A stretch of 64,000 nt of DNA from Herbaspirillum sp. meg3 (GCF_002257565.1 NZ_CP022736.1:1426001-1490000); one strand, 5' to 3'; counted from the stretch's first letter, positions 21,124 through 29,667 are shown. The notes: a model not told the origin generated them from the sequence alone. Numbers and translations are program-made.

Positions 21124-22461
21124 ATGGCTGGAAAATATTTTGGTACCGATGGTGTGCGTGGACGTGTCGGCGTCGCGCCAATTACTCCCGATTTCGTCAT
21201 GCGTCTTGGTTACGCTGCAGGAAAAGTGCTGACCAAATCATGGGCATCGTCGACCAAGCCGACAGTACTGATCGGCAAGGACACCCGTATTTCCGGTTAT
21301 ATGCTGGAGGCTGCGCTGGAGGCAGGCTTTGCGGCGGCAGGCGTTGATGTGATGCTAGCCGGACCGATGCCGACACCGGCGATCGCTTACCTTACGCGTG
21401 CGTTGCGGCTGTCGGCGGGCGTGGTGATTTCGGCTTCCCATAATCCGTATCACGACAATGGCATCAAGTTCTTCTCGGCTTCCGGTAACAAACTGCCGGA
21501 CGCGGTTGAGGCAGAAATCGAAGCCGCGCTGGATACACCCATGAGCTGCGTATCGTCTGAAAAGCTGGGTAAGGCTAAACGCCTCGACGACGCACAAGGC
21601 CGCTATATCGAATTTTGCAAAGGGACCTTTCCAAACGATCTCGACCTGCACGGCATGCGCATCGTCGTCGATTGTGCCCATGGTGCCGCCTACAACATCG
21701 CGCCGCATGTCTTCCACGAACTGGGCGCTGAAGTCATCAACATAGGCAACCAGCCCAACGGGTTGAACATCAATGAAGGTTTTGGCGCCACCGCCCCGGA
21801 AGCCTTGTCCAAGTCGGTGCGCGCCAATCACGCGCACGTCGGCATTGCACTTGACGGTGACGCTGATCGTCTGGTGATGGTGGATGCCACCGGCCGCATT
21901 TATAACGGCGACGAGCTGTTGTATGTGATGGTCAAGGACCGTCTGGCTAGCGGTCCGGTGCCGGGGGCCGTTGGTACCCTGATGACCAACATGGCGCTGG
22001 AAGTCGCATTCAAGAAAATGGGTATCGGTTTCGCGCGCGCCAAGGTCGGGGATCGCTATGTTCTGGAAACTCTGCAGGAACGTGGCTGGCTGCTCGGCGG
22101 TGAAGGCTCCGGCCATTTGCTGTGCCTCGACAAGCACACCACCGGAGACGGCATTGTTTCGGCGCTGCAGGTCATGTCGGCGCTCAAACGCTCCGGACAA
22201 AGCCTGGCCGAGATGACAGCAGACATCCGTATGTATCCGCAAGTACTGATCAATGTGAAGATTCCTGCGGGCTTCGACTGGAAGACCAATCCTGGCATGC
22301 AAGCCGAAAAAGATGCGGTCGAGAAGGCGCTCGGCGACACTGGCCGCGTCCTGATTCGTCCATCCGGCACCGAACCGCTGATCCGCGTCATGGTTGAGGC
22401 GCAGCAGGCTGACACGGCGCAGGCGATGGCGCAGCGGATTGCTGATAAAGTAGCGGCCTGA
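21124..22461 (+). CDS. glmM: Phosphoglucosamine mutase
   Basis: A 445-residue enzyme that converts glucosamine-6-phosphate to glucosamine-1-phosphate for UDP-GlcNAc, hence peptidoglycan. The active-site phosphoserine loop is VVISASHNPYHDNG (Ser105), the metal-binding loop is ALDGDADRLVM, the sugar-binding loop is GEGSGH and the phosphate-binding loop is IRPSGTEPLIRVM. The start MAGKYFGTDGVRG is canonical, with AAGAGGAAA upstream. Confidence 0.97.
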   Translation: MAGKYFGTDGVRGRVGVAPITPDFVMRLGYAAGKVLTKSWASSTKPTVLIGKDTRISGYMLEAALEAGFAAAGVDVMLAGPMPTPAIAYLTRALRLSAGVVISASHNPYHDNGIKFFSASGNKLPDAVEAEIEAALDTPMSCVSSEKLGKAKRLDDAQGRYIEFCKGTFPNDLDLHGMRIVVDCAHGAAYNIAPHVFHELGAEVINIGNQPNGLNINEGFGATAPEALSKSVRANHAHVGIALDGDADRLVMVDATGRIYNGDELLYVMVKDRLASGPVPGAVGTLMTNMALEVAFKKMGIGFARAKVGDRYVLETLQERGWLLGGEGSGHLLCLDKHTTGDGIVSALQVMSALKRSGQSLAEMTADIRMYPQVLINVKIPAGFDWKTNPGMQAEKDAVEKALGDTGRVLIRPSGTEPLIRVMVEAQQADTAQAMAQRIADKVAA

Positions 22462-22549
22462 ATAGGCGGGTAGAAGAGCGCGGGGCAGGGCGGCGGCGAA
22501 CCACTGCCCTGAGTACATCGCCAACCATCACAAGTCAACATTGCAGCGC

Positions 22550-23251
22550 ATGTCAAAAGATCAGCCACATATCTTATTAGTCGAAGACGAGCCGAGTATC
22601 GCGGAGCTACTGCGCTTCACCATGCAAGGTGCAGGCTTTGCCACCAGCATCGCCAGTGATGCGGCAGAAGCCCGCAAGCTCATCGCGACCGCCTTGCCGC
22701 AATTGGTTCTGTTGGACTGGATGCTGCCTGATACGTCGGGGTTGGCGTTGCTGGGCGAGTGGCGCAGAGATGCGCGTACCGCCGGTTTACCGGTCATCAT
22801 GCTGACCGCAAAGGGCATGGAAGAAGATAAGGTCAAAGGTCTGAACGAAGGGGCCGATGATTACGTCACCAAACCGTTTTCACCGAAAGAACTGGTGGCG
22901 CGGGTACAGGCACTGCTGCGTCGCAAAGTACCGGAAGTTGGTCATCAGAGTTTGTCCTATGGCTTGCTCGGCATTGATACCGAACGTCATCGCGTTACGG
23001 TCGACAAGGACGAGATCGAACTGGATCAGGCGGAATTCAAGCTGCTGCGCTACCTGGTCGCGCATCCGGAACGCATTTTTTCACGTGCCCAGTTGCTGGA
23101 CAAAGTCTGGGGTGATCACACCTTCATCGAAGAGCGCACCGTCGACGTACACATCATGCGTCTGCGCAAATCCCTGGGGGCCGCCGCCGACTATGTGAAG
23201 ACGGTACGCGGCATGGGCTACAAGCTCAGCATGGAAGCGAAGAGCGCTTGA
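22550..23251 (+). CDS. phoB: Phosphate regulon response regulator PhoB
   Basis: A 233-residue OmpR-family regulator. The receiver domain has the acidic pair in LLVEDEPSIAELL, the phosphoacceptor Asp in LVLLDWMLPDTSG and Lys in YVTKPFSPKELVAR. The C-terminal winged helix includes EERTVDVHIMRLRKSLG and VRGMGYKLS. I chose the ATG at 22550; a TTG three codons earlier is possible. In related genomes phoB usually comes with phoR and often with the pst genes. Here no phoR follows; instead there is a tandem repeat array and cytochrome genes. The assignment to PhoB rather than another OmpR-type regulator rests on similarity of the whole protein. Confidence 0.85.
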   Translation: MSKDQPHILLVEDEPSIAELLRFTMQGAGFATSIASDAAEARKLIATALPQLVLLDWMLPDTSGLALLGEWRRDARTAGLPVIMLTAKGMEEDKVKGLNEGADDYVTKPFSPKELVARVQALLRRKVPEVGHQSLSYGLLGIDTERHRVTVDKDEIELDQAEFKLLRYLVAHPERIFSRAQLLDKVWGDHTFIEERTVDVHIMRLRKSLGAAADYVKTVRGMGYKLSMEAKSA

Positions 23252-23392
23252 TTCCGAACTTGATGGTTCCATGCTGATTCACCGCCCATTGATGTTCGAC
23301 CCGCGTACGTCGCAGTAAGACCTCACAGTTTGATGGTCCCGCCAATCAGCCGAATGCCGTAACCGACGTTCCTCTCCCAAGCGCGTTCTTTG
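23252..23392. other. Intergenic stretch between phoB and the tandem repeats
   Basis: No ORF with family resemblance and no clear terminator. Together with the repeat array it makes up the roughly 350-bp gap between phoB and the cytochrome gene, where phoR would normally be expected. Confidence 0.5.
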
Positions 23393-23590
23393 CTCAACCA
23401 AGCATCAACCAAGCATCAACCAAGCATCAACCAAGCATCAACCAAGCATCAACCAAGCATCAACCAAGCATCAACCAAGCATCAACCAAGCATCAACCAA
23501 GCATCAACCAAGCATCAACCAAGCATCAACCAAGCATCAACCAAGCTTCAACCAAGCATCAACCAAGCATCAACCAACCATCAACCGGGC
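23393..23590. repeat. 11-bp tandem repeat array, 18 copies
   Basis: Unit ATCAACCAAGC. The first copy is CTCAACCAAGC; copies 2-14 are perfect; copy 15 is TTCAACCAAGC; copy 16 is perfect; copies 17 and 18 end AACC and CGGGC. Since 11 is not a multiple of 3, the array reads through without stops as an 11-residue peptide repeat, but an ORF there has no support. The array ends 8 bp before the convergent cytochrome stop. It is a likely length-variable (VNTR) locus. Confidence 0.97.
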
Positions 23591-23598
23591 TGCAAGCA

Positions 23599-24888
23599 TT
23601 AATCCAGCGGAATCGATCGATAGCGATTCACCTCTTGCGGCGAGACAAAACCGGCGCGATTTTCCCAGCTATTCCTGATATACGACACGACCGCCGCGAC
23701 TTCCTGGTCGTTCAGAGCCTGTCCGAAAGGTGGCATGCCGTAGGGGCGGGGATTGCCTTCGGTTGACGGCGGGAAGCCACCATTGAGCACCATGCGAATC
23801 GGATTGACTGCAGATCCCATCGTCAGCGAACGGTTGCCGCTCATCGGCGGGTAAGCCGGTGCGATGCCCTGGCCATTGGCTTGGTGGCACTCGGCGCATT
23901 GCTGCTCATAGATCTTACTGCCGGCTTGCAGAATACGATCGGCCGTTGCCTTGTCCGGCTGCGCCGTGTCGAGCGCCGGCGGAGGATCGTTCTGCGGCAA
24001 GGATTTCAGATAGACCGCCATGGCCAGGACGTCGCCGTCGCTCAGATGTTGCAAACTCTGGCTGACGACTTCCGCCATGGGGCCGAATACCGTGCTGCGC
24101 GGCGAGACCCCGGTTTTCAATAGCGCTGTGATGTGAGCCATTTCCCATTTTCCGAGCCCGGCTTCAGCGTCTGAGGTCAGCGACGGCGCATACCAGTTCA
24201 TGATCGGAATGAGGCCGCCGGCCAGATCGGACTTATCCACGGTTGCGCCGAATGCGTTGCGTGTCGTATGGCAGGCGCTGCAATGACCCAATCCCTGAAC
24301 CAGATAAGCGCCGCGATTCCACTCGACCGATTGTTTGCTTTCCGGTGCGTAGGAACCCGGTGTGAAGTACAGCGCGCGCCACCCGGCCAGGAGAATACGG
24401 TAGTTGTAGGGAAAGCGCAGTGCGTGTTCCTGATTGACCTGATGCACCGGCTTAACGGTTTGCAGATACGAGAACAAGGCATCGGCGTCTTCGCGCGTCA
24501 CCTTGGTGTAGTTCGGATACGGGAAGGCCGGGTAAAGGAAGCTGCCGTCCTTCGATTTGCCGTGATGCAGTGCGCGCCAGAAATCTTTTGCGCTCCAGCT
24601 GCCCAGGCCGGTCTCCTTGTCGGCGGTGATATTGGGGGCGTACAGCGTCCCGAACGGTGTCGGTATGGCGCGGCCACCGGCATAGGGCTGCCCACCGCGT
24701 GCCGTATGACAGGCCATGCAGTCACCGGCGCGGGCCAGGTAGGCGCCGCGGATGACTTGCCCTTCGGGATTCATCGGGGCGGCCGATTGTGCCGGTGCAT
24801 CGTTGTCATGATCAACAAATTGCATGCCGACCATGACGGCGGGGACGGCGATGATCAGCAAGAAGAGGGCCGGCAAGATGCGTTTCAT
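23599..24888 (-). CDS. Triple-heme cytochrome c (dehydrogenase cytochrome c subunit family)
   Basis: A 429-residue exported cytochrome with an N-terminal membrane/signal segment (residues 4-22) and three CxxCH heme sites: GDCMACHTARGG near residue 57, GHCSACHTTRNAFG near 205, and QQCAECHQANGQG near 335. Three sites in this spacing match the cytochrome subunits of membrane alcohol, gluconate and sorbitol dehydrogenases, which pass electrons from a periplasmic dehydrogenase to ubiquinone. No dehydrogenase gene lies beside it. The next upstream gene, 10 bp away on the same strand, is another cytochrome c, so the two probably form an operon and may act as an electron-transfer pair. Confidence 0.9.
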   Translation of the reverse strand: MKRILPALFLLIIAVPAVMVGMQFVDHDNDAPAQSAAPMNPEGQVIRGAYLARAGDCMACHTARGGQPYAGGRAIPTPFGTLYAPNITADKETGLGSWSAKDFWRALHHGKSKDGSFLYPAFPYPNYTKVTREDADALFSYLQTVKPVHQVNQEHALRFPYNYRILLAGWRALYFTPGSYAPESKQSVEWNRGAYLVQGLGHCSACHTTRNAFGATVDKSDLAGGLIPIMNWYAPSLTSDAEAGLGKWEMAHITALLKTGVSPRSTVFGPMAEVVSQSLQHLSDGDVLAMAVYLKSLPQNDPPPALDTAQPDKATADRILQAGSKIYEQQCAECHQANGQGIAPAYPPMSGNRSLTMGSAVNPIRMVLNGGFPPSTEGNPRPYGMPPFGQALNDQEVAAVVSYIRNSWENRAGFVSPQEVNRYRSIPLD

Positions 24889-24898
24889 GAGCTGCCCC

Positions 24899-25696
24899 TT
24901 ATTCAGTGACGCTGCCGCAAGCCAGCGGCAGTTTGACGGTTGTGGCAGGGGCCGGTACTGCGCCTTCCGGGACGGTTTGGGCGGCGAGCCAGCTGCTGGC
25001 CGCGTTGATATCTTCCAGTGTCAGTTTTTGCGTGATCTGTGCCATGCAGTCAGGCGCTTTCGCTTTGCGTACGCCGTTTCGCCACGCACCGAACTGCGAA
25101 TTGATATAGTCGCGCGGCAAACCGATCAGGCCTGGAACGGCAGGTGCTACGCCGGTCAACGCTTGTCCATGACAGGCGATGCAGGCCGGCACTTTCTTGC
25201 TGCTGTCGCCATTCATGACCAGATTACGGCCGCGCTCCAGTACTGCCGGCGTGGCGTCACTCGGCTGCGGGGCGGGGTAGGGCGGATGTTGCTCAGAGAA
25301 GTAGTTGGCGATTTCATGCAGATAGGCGTCGGAAAGATGATCCAACAGATAAGTCATCAGCGGATACTGCCGGTGGCCATCGCGGAAGTTGGTGAGCTGA
25401 TTGAATAGATAGCCTTCCGGCTTACCGGCGATGCGGGGATAAAAGCCGTCGCTGGAGGCGCGTCCTTCTTTTCCATGGCACGCGGTACAGGCGACGACAC
25501 GCTGGGCAATCGTATCCGGCAAGGTTTGCCGGGCCGAGGTGGAAGTCGAGACGGAGCTTGAACTTTGCGCGTGAGCCGACGGTAACATGGCTGTCATCAG
25601 CCCAGCACATAATGCCAGGGAACGCGCCACATACAGCGTCGGAAATGCGCGTCGTACGCTGCGTGCGAACATCGGGAAAGATATAAGGCTGGCCAT
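24899..25696 (-). CDS. Di-heme cytochrome c (c4-like)
   Basis: A 265-residue exported protein with an N-terminal signal peptide ending near SAHAQSS (residue 45). Two heme c sites, ACTACHGKEGRAS and ACIACHGQALTG, lie in two tandem class I cytochrome domains, the layout of cytochrome c4. It probably carries electrons in the periplasm to a terminal oxidase or accepts them from the neighbouring triple-heme protein. It is the first gene of a two-gene minus-strand unit and diverges from the sigma factor gene. Confidence 0.9.
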   Translation of the reverse strand: MASLISFPMFARSVRRAFPTLYVARSLALCAGLMTAMLPSAHAQSSSSVSTSTSARQTLPDTIAQRVVACTACHGKEGRASSDGFYPRIAGKPEGYLFNQLTNFRDGHRQYPLMTYLLDHLSDAYLHEIANYFSEQHPPYPAPQPSDATPAVLERGRNLVMNGDSSKKVPACIACHGQALTGVAPAVPGLIGLPRDYINSQFGAWRNGVRKAKAPDCMAQITQKLTLEDINAASSWLAAQTVPEGAVPAPATTVKLPLACGSVTE

Positions 25697-25867
25697 ATAA
25701 ATAATCGTTGTAAGTTATATGCGGCGAGCTGATCGGAGAATTGATCGCAATGTTTGCATTGTATAAGAGCCGGCGTTTATCATGCCCGCACACCAGCAAC
25801 ATGAAAATCCAAGTACAGTAGCGTTTTTGCAGTGTATGTTGCCGTACAGATCAATTTCAGAAGACAG

Positions 25868-26446
25868 ATGAATCCCATGGCCGACAAGTCGTTTGAACAG
25901 TCAGTGATTGCCGAGCGTAGCATGCTGGTCAAGTTTGCACGCTTGCATCTGCAGGAAGATGCTGCCGAGGATGTCGCGCAGGAAACCTTGTTGGCAGCTT
26001 TGCAAAACGCCGCGGGTTTTTCCGGCAAGTCGTCGTTGCGTACCTGGCTGGTCGGTATTCTCAAGCACAAGATCGTCGACCTGATTCGCAAGGAAAAGAA
26101 GTACGTCCAGATCACGCAAGAGGAAACCGGCGATCCGACCGACTTCGACGTACTTTTTGACGACACCGGGCATTGGGCCGAAGCGCCCGCCGATTGGGGT
26201 AATCCGGCGGAAACCCTGCAGCAGTCGCAGTTCTTCGACATCATGGATTTTTGCCTGAACAAGCTTACGCCGGTGATGGCGCGTGTGTTTTCCATGCGTG
26301 AACTGTTCGAGTTCGAGATTGCCGAGATCTGCAAGGAGCTCAAGATCACTGCCAGCAATTGCAGCGTGCTGCTCTATCGCGCCCGCATGCAACTGCGCTT
26401 GTGCCTGGATCAGAATTGGTTCGACGGTCGCACAAGCCGCGCTTGA
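25868..26446 (+). CDS. RNA polymerase sigma factor, sigma-70/ECF type
   Basis: A 192-residue sigma factor with only regions 2 and 4. Region 2 includes HLQEDAAEDVAQETLLAAL and the -10 recognition part SLRTWLVGILKHKIVDLIR. Region 4 is the helix-turn-helix FEFEIAEICKELKITASNC followed by SVLLYRARMQLRLCL. An acidic, longer linker (about residues 85-115) separates them. I took the ATG at 25868; 25877 is equally possible. ECF sigmas are usually followed by an anti-sigma gene. None follows here: the next feature, about 50 bp on, is a tRNA. Confidence 0.88.
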   Translation: MNPMADKSFEQSVIAERSMLVKFARLHLQEDAAEDVAQETLLAALQNAAGFSGKSSLRTWLVGILKHKIVDLIRKEKKYVQITQEETGDPTDFDVLFDDTGHWAEAPADWGNPAETLQQSQFFDIMDFCLNKLTPVMARVFSMRELFEFEIAEICKELKITASNCSVLLYRARMQLRLCLDQNWFDGRTSRA

Positions 26447-26498
26447 TCCGACTGCGCGCCTTTCCATACCCGCCCACACCCGCTACAATAGCGCCCAC

Positions 26499-26822
26499 GC
26501 CCCCGTAGCTCAGTGGATAGAGCGATCCCCTCCTAAATACAATTGGGCACCGGCATCCGAAAGGCGCCGTGTGAATGGAGTCAAATTCGGTGAACCCTGA
26601 CAGCGCTTGCAGTGCTTATGCTGCAAACGGCTGCTGGCAATACCGAGCCAAGCCGCACCGGGTTGTTATCGTGCGGAAGGTGTAGAGACTAGACGGCTCC
26701 GGCCTGCGGACTGCAAGTCCATGGCCAAGGTATAGTCCAGACCACAAACAAGTTACTTGGTGGCGAAAGCCATGGTGGTAAGAAGGGATAGGTCACACGT
26801 TCGATCCGTGTCGGGGGCGCCA
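26499..26822 (+). tRNA. tRNA-Arg(CCU), interrupted by a group I intron
   Basis: Exon 1 is 26499-26534 and exon 2 is 26783-26822. Acceptor GCCCCCG (26499-26505) pairs with CGGGGGC (26812-26818), with discriminator G and an encoded CCA at 26820-26822. The D stem is GCTC/GAGC. The anticodon stem is ATCCC (26525-26529) with GGGAT (26785-26789), and the spliced loop is CT-CCT-AA, giving anticodon CCU. The T arm is ACACG-TTCGATC-CGTGT. All stems pair perfectly once the intron is removed, and the junction falls between anticodon position 36 and residue 37. CCU reads the rare Arg codon AGG. Confidence 0.93.
26535..26782 (+). ncRNA. Self-splicing group I intron in tRNA-Arg(CCU), about 248 nt
   Basis: The intron follows U36 of the tRNA (CCU) and ends in G (26782), as group I introns require. 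A GGG at 26545-26547 can serve as internal guide, pairing with exon CCU including the obligatory U-G pair. The conserved core elements are recognisable in order: P near TCAAATTCGGTGAA (26581), Q near AATACCGAGCCAAG (26639), R near GGTGTAGAGACTAGACGG (26679) and S near AAGGTATAGTCCAGA (26727). A TGGCGAAAGCCA tetraloop hairpin at 26761-26772 lies near the 3' end. These elements closely resemble the Azoarcus tRNA-Ile and Agrobacterium tRNA-Arg introns (subgroup IC3). There is no ORF inside, so no homing endonuclease. Confidence 0.92.
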
Positions 26823-26835
26823 GATACGAAGATAA

Positions 26836-26877
26836 AAAAAGCGCAGAAGATATTGTCTTCTGCGCTTTTTCTTTTTT
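26836..26877. terminator. Strong terminator between the tRNA and mrcA
   Basis: A perfect 15-bp stem (AAAAAGCGCAGAAGA with its complement), 5-nt loop TATTG, then TTTTTCTTTTTT. A and T runs on both sides make it bidirectional, serving the tRNA and the convergent mrcA. Confidence 0.93.
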
Positions 26878-26906
26878 GCGATCCGGTCAGCGGGGTCAGA
26901 GACTGG

Positions 26907-29339
26907 TCAATGACCCTGATAGAGCTTGTCCCGATCGACCTGTGCAGGCGATGCCGGGGCGCCGGTCGAACTTGCCGGTGCAGGCGTCTCCGAGTTCGGA
27001 TTCTTTGACCAGCCGAAGAAATTGGACAAGGCGTCCACCACACCGCCGCCTTCCGTACCCAGCGAGGCGACAAAGCCATCACCTGGAGAGAAGTTGTCGT
27101 AGTAAGGCTCGCCATCGACAAACTTGATGCCTGCCGGTGCCGGCATGTCGAATTGCGGCACGCCCTTGAGCGCGGCCCCCATGTAATCCACCCAGATCGG
27201 CAAGGCCAGTTGCGCGCCGAATTCTTTGCTGCCCAGGGTCTTGGGTTGGTCGTAACCCATCCAGACAACAGTCGTCAGCGTGCGTTGATAACCGGCGAAC
27301 CAGCCGTCCATCGCATCGTTGGTCGTACCGGTCTTGCCCGCCAGATCAGTGCGCTTGAGCGAGTTGCTGCGTGCGCCGGTGCCGCGTTGTGCGACCGATT
27401 GCAGCAGGCTGGTCATGACATAGCTGTTGCGTTCATCAATGGCGCGTGGCGCATTGTTGCCGACCACCAGAGGATCAGCCTTGGACAACACCTTGCCGCG
27501 TGCATCCGCGATTTGCGTGATCAGGTAAGGATTGATCTTGTAACCACCGTTGGCGAAGATCGCATAAGCGGACGCCAGCTGCAGCGGCGTGGTCTGACCC
27601 GCGCCCAGAGCCATCGGCAGATAAGGCGGCACCTTGTCGACATCGAAGCCGAAATGGCTGGTGATGAAGTCTTGGGCATACTTCACACCGATCGCGTCGA
27701 GGGTGCGTATTGCCACCAGATTGACCGATTTTTGCAAGGCGGTGCGCATCGACATCGGGCCGGCCGGCGGATCATCGTCCTTCGGTTCCCAGTTCGGCTG
27801 GCCGTTGCCCGCAGGGTAGGACACCGGTGCATCGTTGATGATGCTGGCAGGGCCGAAACCCTTTTCCAGCGCGGCTGAGTAGATGAACGGCTTGAACGTC
27901 GAACCTGGCTGACGCCATGCCTGCGTCACGTGGTTGAAGTTATTTTGCGTGAAGTCAAAGCCGCCGACCAGCGCGCGGATCGCGCCATTCTGTGGCGTCA
28001 CCGACACCAGCGTTGCCTCCACTTCCGGTAGCTGCACGATCTGCCAGTTTTTCTTGGCATCCTGCATGACGCGGATCACAGCACCGGGTGCAATGCGGAT
28101 TTCTTTCTTGGCTTTTGGCCCCAATGCCGCCGCCACGAATTTCAAGGTGTCGCCGCTCAGCGTGATCTTGTCGCCACTGCGAATGACGGCCTGGATCTGT
28201 TTCGGATCAGCCGACACGACGACGGCAGCCAGGATATCGTCGTTGTCGGGATGGTCATCCATGGCGTCATCGATGGCTTGCGCGCGGTCGTCGTCGCCCG
28301 ACGGCAACTCGATGGTTTCTTCCGGACCGCGATAGCCGTGGCGGCGGTCGTAGTCCATCACACCCTTGCGCACGGCGTCATAGGCTGCCTTCTGATCGGC
28401 TGCATTGATGGTGGTGGTGACGGTGATGCCGTGGGTATAGGTGTCTTCCTTGTACTGCGCATAGACCATCTGGCGCACCATTTCATTCACGTACTCGGCG
28501 TGAACGTTGTACTGATTGCCGGGTGCGCGCACCTGGATATCTTCTTTGACGGCAGCGTCATATTGCGCTTGCGTGATGTATTCCAGATCCAGCATGCGTT
28601 GCAGGATGTATTGCTGGCGGATGTGGGCGCGCTTGGGATTGACGATCGGGTTGTACGCCGACGGTGCTTTCGGCAAACCGGCCAGCATGGCGGCTTGCGC
28701 CAGTGTGATGTCCTTGATGTCCTTGCCGAAATAGGTGCGTGCCGCAGCGGCAAAACCGAAGGCGCGTTGTCCCAGATAGATCTGGTTCATGTACACCTCA
28801 AGAATCTGATCTTTGCTCAGGGTCGCTTCAATCTTGTTGGCCAGCAGAACTTCATAGAGTTTGCGCGAAACAGTTTTTTCCTTCGTCAGGAACACATTGC
28901 GCGCCACCTGCATGGTGATGGTGCTGGCGCCCTGGCTGGCGTGGCCTTTGATGACGTCGGTCGCCAATGCGCGCGCGATACCGATGTAGTCGATGCCGCC
29001 ATGCTGATAGAAGCGGTAGTCTTCAATCGCCAGCACAGCATTTTTCAAGTTGGCAGGGATGGCATCGAGCTTCACCAGGCTGCGTTTCTCTTCGCCGAAT
29101 TCGCCCAGCAACACATTGTCGGCGGAATAAATCCGCAGCGGTACTTTCGGACGATAGTCAGTGATGACATCCAGCGACGGCAGGCGTGGATTGATGAAGA
29201 TCAGCGCGTAGGCGATGATCAATGCGCCAATGATCGCCAGCCCGAGGACGGTGAAGGCGATGAATTTGGCGATATTGGGATTCAGAAAACCGCGTTGACG
29301 GGAAACCTGGGGAAAACGAGAGTTAAAGCGCATGGTCAT
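26907..29339 (-). CDS. mrcA: Penicillin-binding protein 1A, bifunctional transglycosylase/transpeptidase
   Basis: An 810-residue class A PBP that polymerises and cross-links peptidoglycan. It has one N-terminal membrane anchor (about residues 25-50), then a GT51 glycosyltransferase domain with EDYRFYQHGGIDYIG and GASTITMQVARN, an OB-like inserted domain, and a transpeptidase domain with the catalytic Ser in QPGSTFKPFIY, SxN as SVN and KTGTTNDAMDGWF. The C-terminal tail is Pro/Ala-rich. A second ATG two codons downstream could be the start. It is a single gene, convergent with the tRNA. Confidence 0.96.
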   Translation of the reverse strand: MTMRFNSRFPQVSRQRGFLNPNIAKFIAFTVLGLAIIGALIIAYALIFINPRLPSLDVITDYRPKVPLRIYSADNVLLGEFGEEKRSLVKLDAIPANLKNAVLAIEDYRFYQHGGIDYIGIARALATDVIKGHASQGASTITMQVARNVFLTKEKTVSRKLYEVLLANKIEATLSKDQILEVYMNQIYLGQRAFGFAAAARTYFGKDIKDITLAQAAMLAGLPKAPSAYNPIVNPKRAHIRQQYILQRMLDLEYITQAQYDAAVKEDIQVRAPGNQYNVHAEYVNEMVRQMVYAQYKEDTYTHGITVTTTINAADQKAAYDAVRKGVMDYDRRHGYRGPEETIELPSGDDDRAQAIDDAMDDHPDNDDILAAVVVSADPKQIQAVIRSGDKITLSGDTLKFVAAALGPKAKKEIRIAPGAVIRVMQDAKKNWQIVQLPEVEATLVSVTPQNGAIRALVGGFDFTQNNFNHVTQAWRQPGSTFKPFIYSAALEKGFGPASIINDAPVSYPAGNGQPNWEPKDDDPPAGPMSMRTALQKSVNLVAIRTLDAIGVKYAQDFITSHFGFDVDKVPPYLPMALGAGQTTPLQLASAYAIFANGGYKINPYLITQIADARGKVLSKADPLVVGNNAPRAIDERNSYVMTSLLQSVAQRGTGARSNSLKRTDLAGKTGTTNDAMDGWFAGYQRTLTTVVWMGYDQPKTLGSKEFGAQLALPIWVDYMGAALKGVPQFDMPAPAGIKFVDGEPYYDNFSPGDGFVASLGTEGGGVVDALSNFFGWSKNPNSETPAPASSTGAPASPAQVDRDKLYQGH

Positions 29340-29667
29340 TGTTAGTGAAGGGCGTGCCGTATCTTACAACATGGGGTGCCCCTGACTGCTGATCTGAGAG
29401 CAATCAAGGGCGCGATTATGTTTCCAAATGTACGTGGCTGCCTGCGTTGTACTTCTTTTGGTGCTGGATCATGCCAAAAACATATCGTTTGTTGTTGTTT
29501 GGCAATTATCGTTGTTGCGACGCAGTATTACGGCAGGAAGATCGCGTGCAGATCGACGTTAGATTCACGAACCCCCTGCACAATCGGTACAATGCGGTCT
29601 TTCCTCTTAATTCAGTCGCGGCAAAGCAGCTTCTGCCCGGCCTTCGATTTCATCCCTCGGCATACTT
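29340..29667. other. Intergenic region between mrcA and uup
   Basis: Divergent promoter region. I see a plausible plus-strand promoter TTCACG (29564-29569), an 18-nt spacer and TACAAT (29588-29593), about 75 bp before the uup start. Small ORFs in the region show no family resemblance. Confidence 0.4.

Noticed and set aside
23393..23590. CRISPR array
   Set aside because: The units are 11 bp and directly abutting, with no spacers and no cas genes.
23390..23602. A 70-codon ORF encoding an 11-residue peptide repeat
   Set aside because: It is an automatic result of an 11-bp tandem DNA repeat that lacks stops; no ribosome-binding site or conserved flank supports translation.
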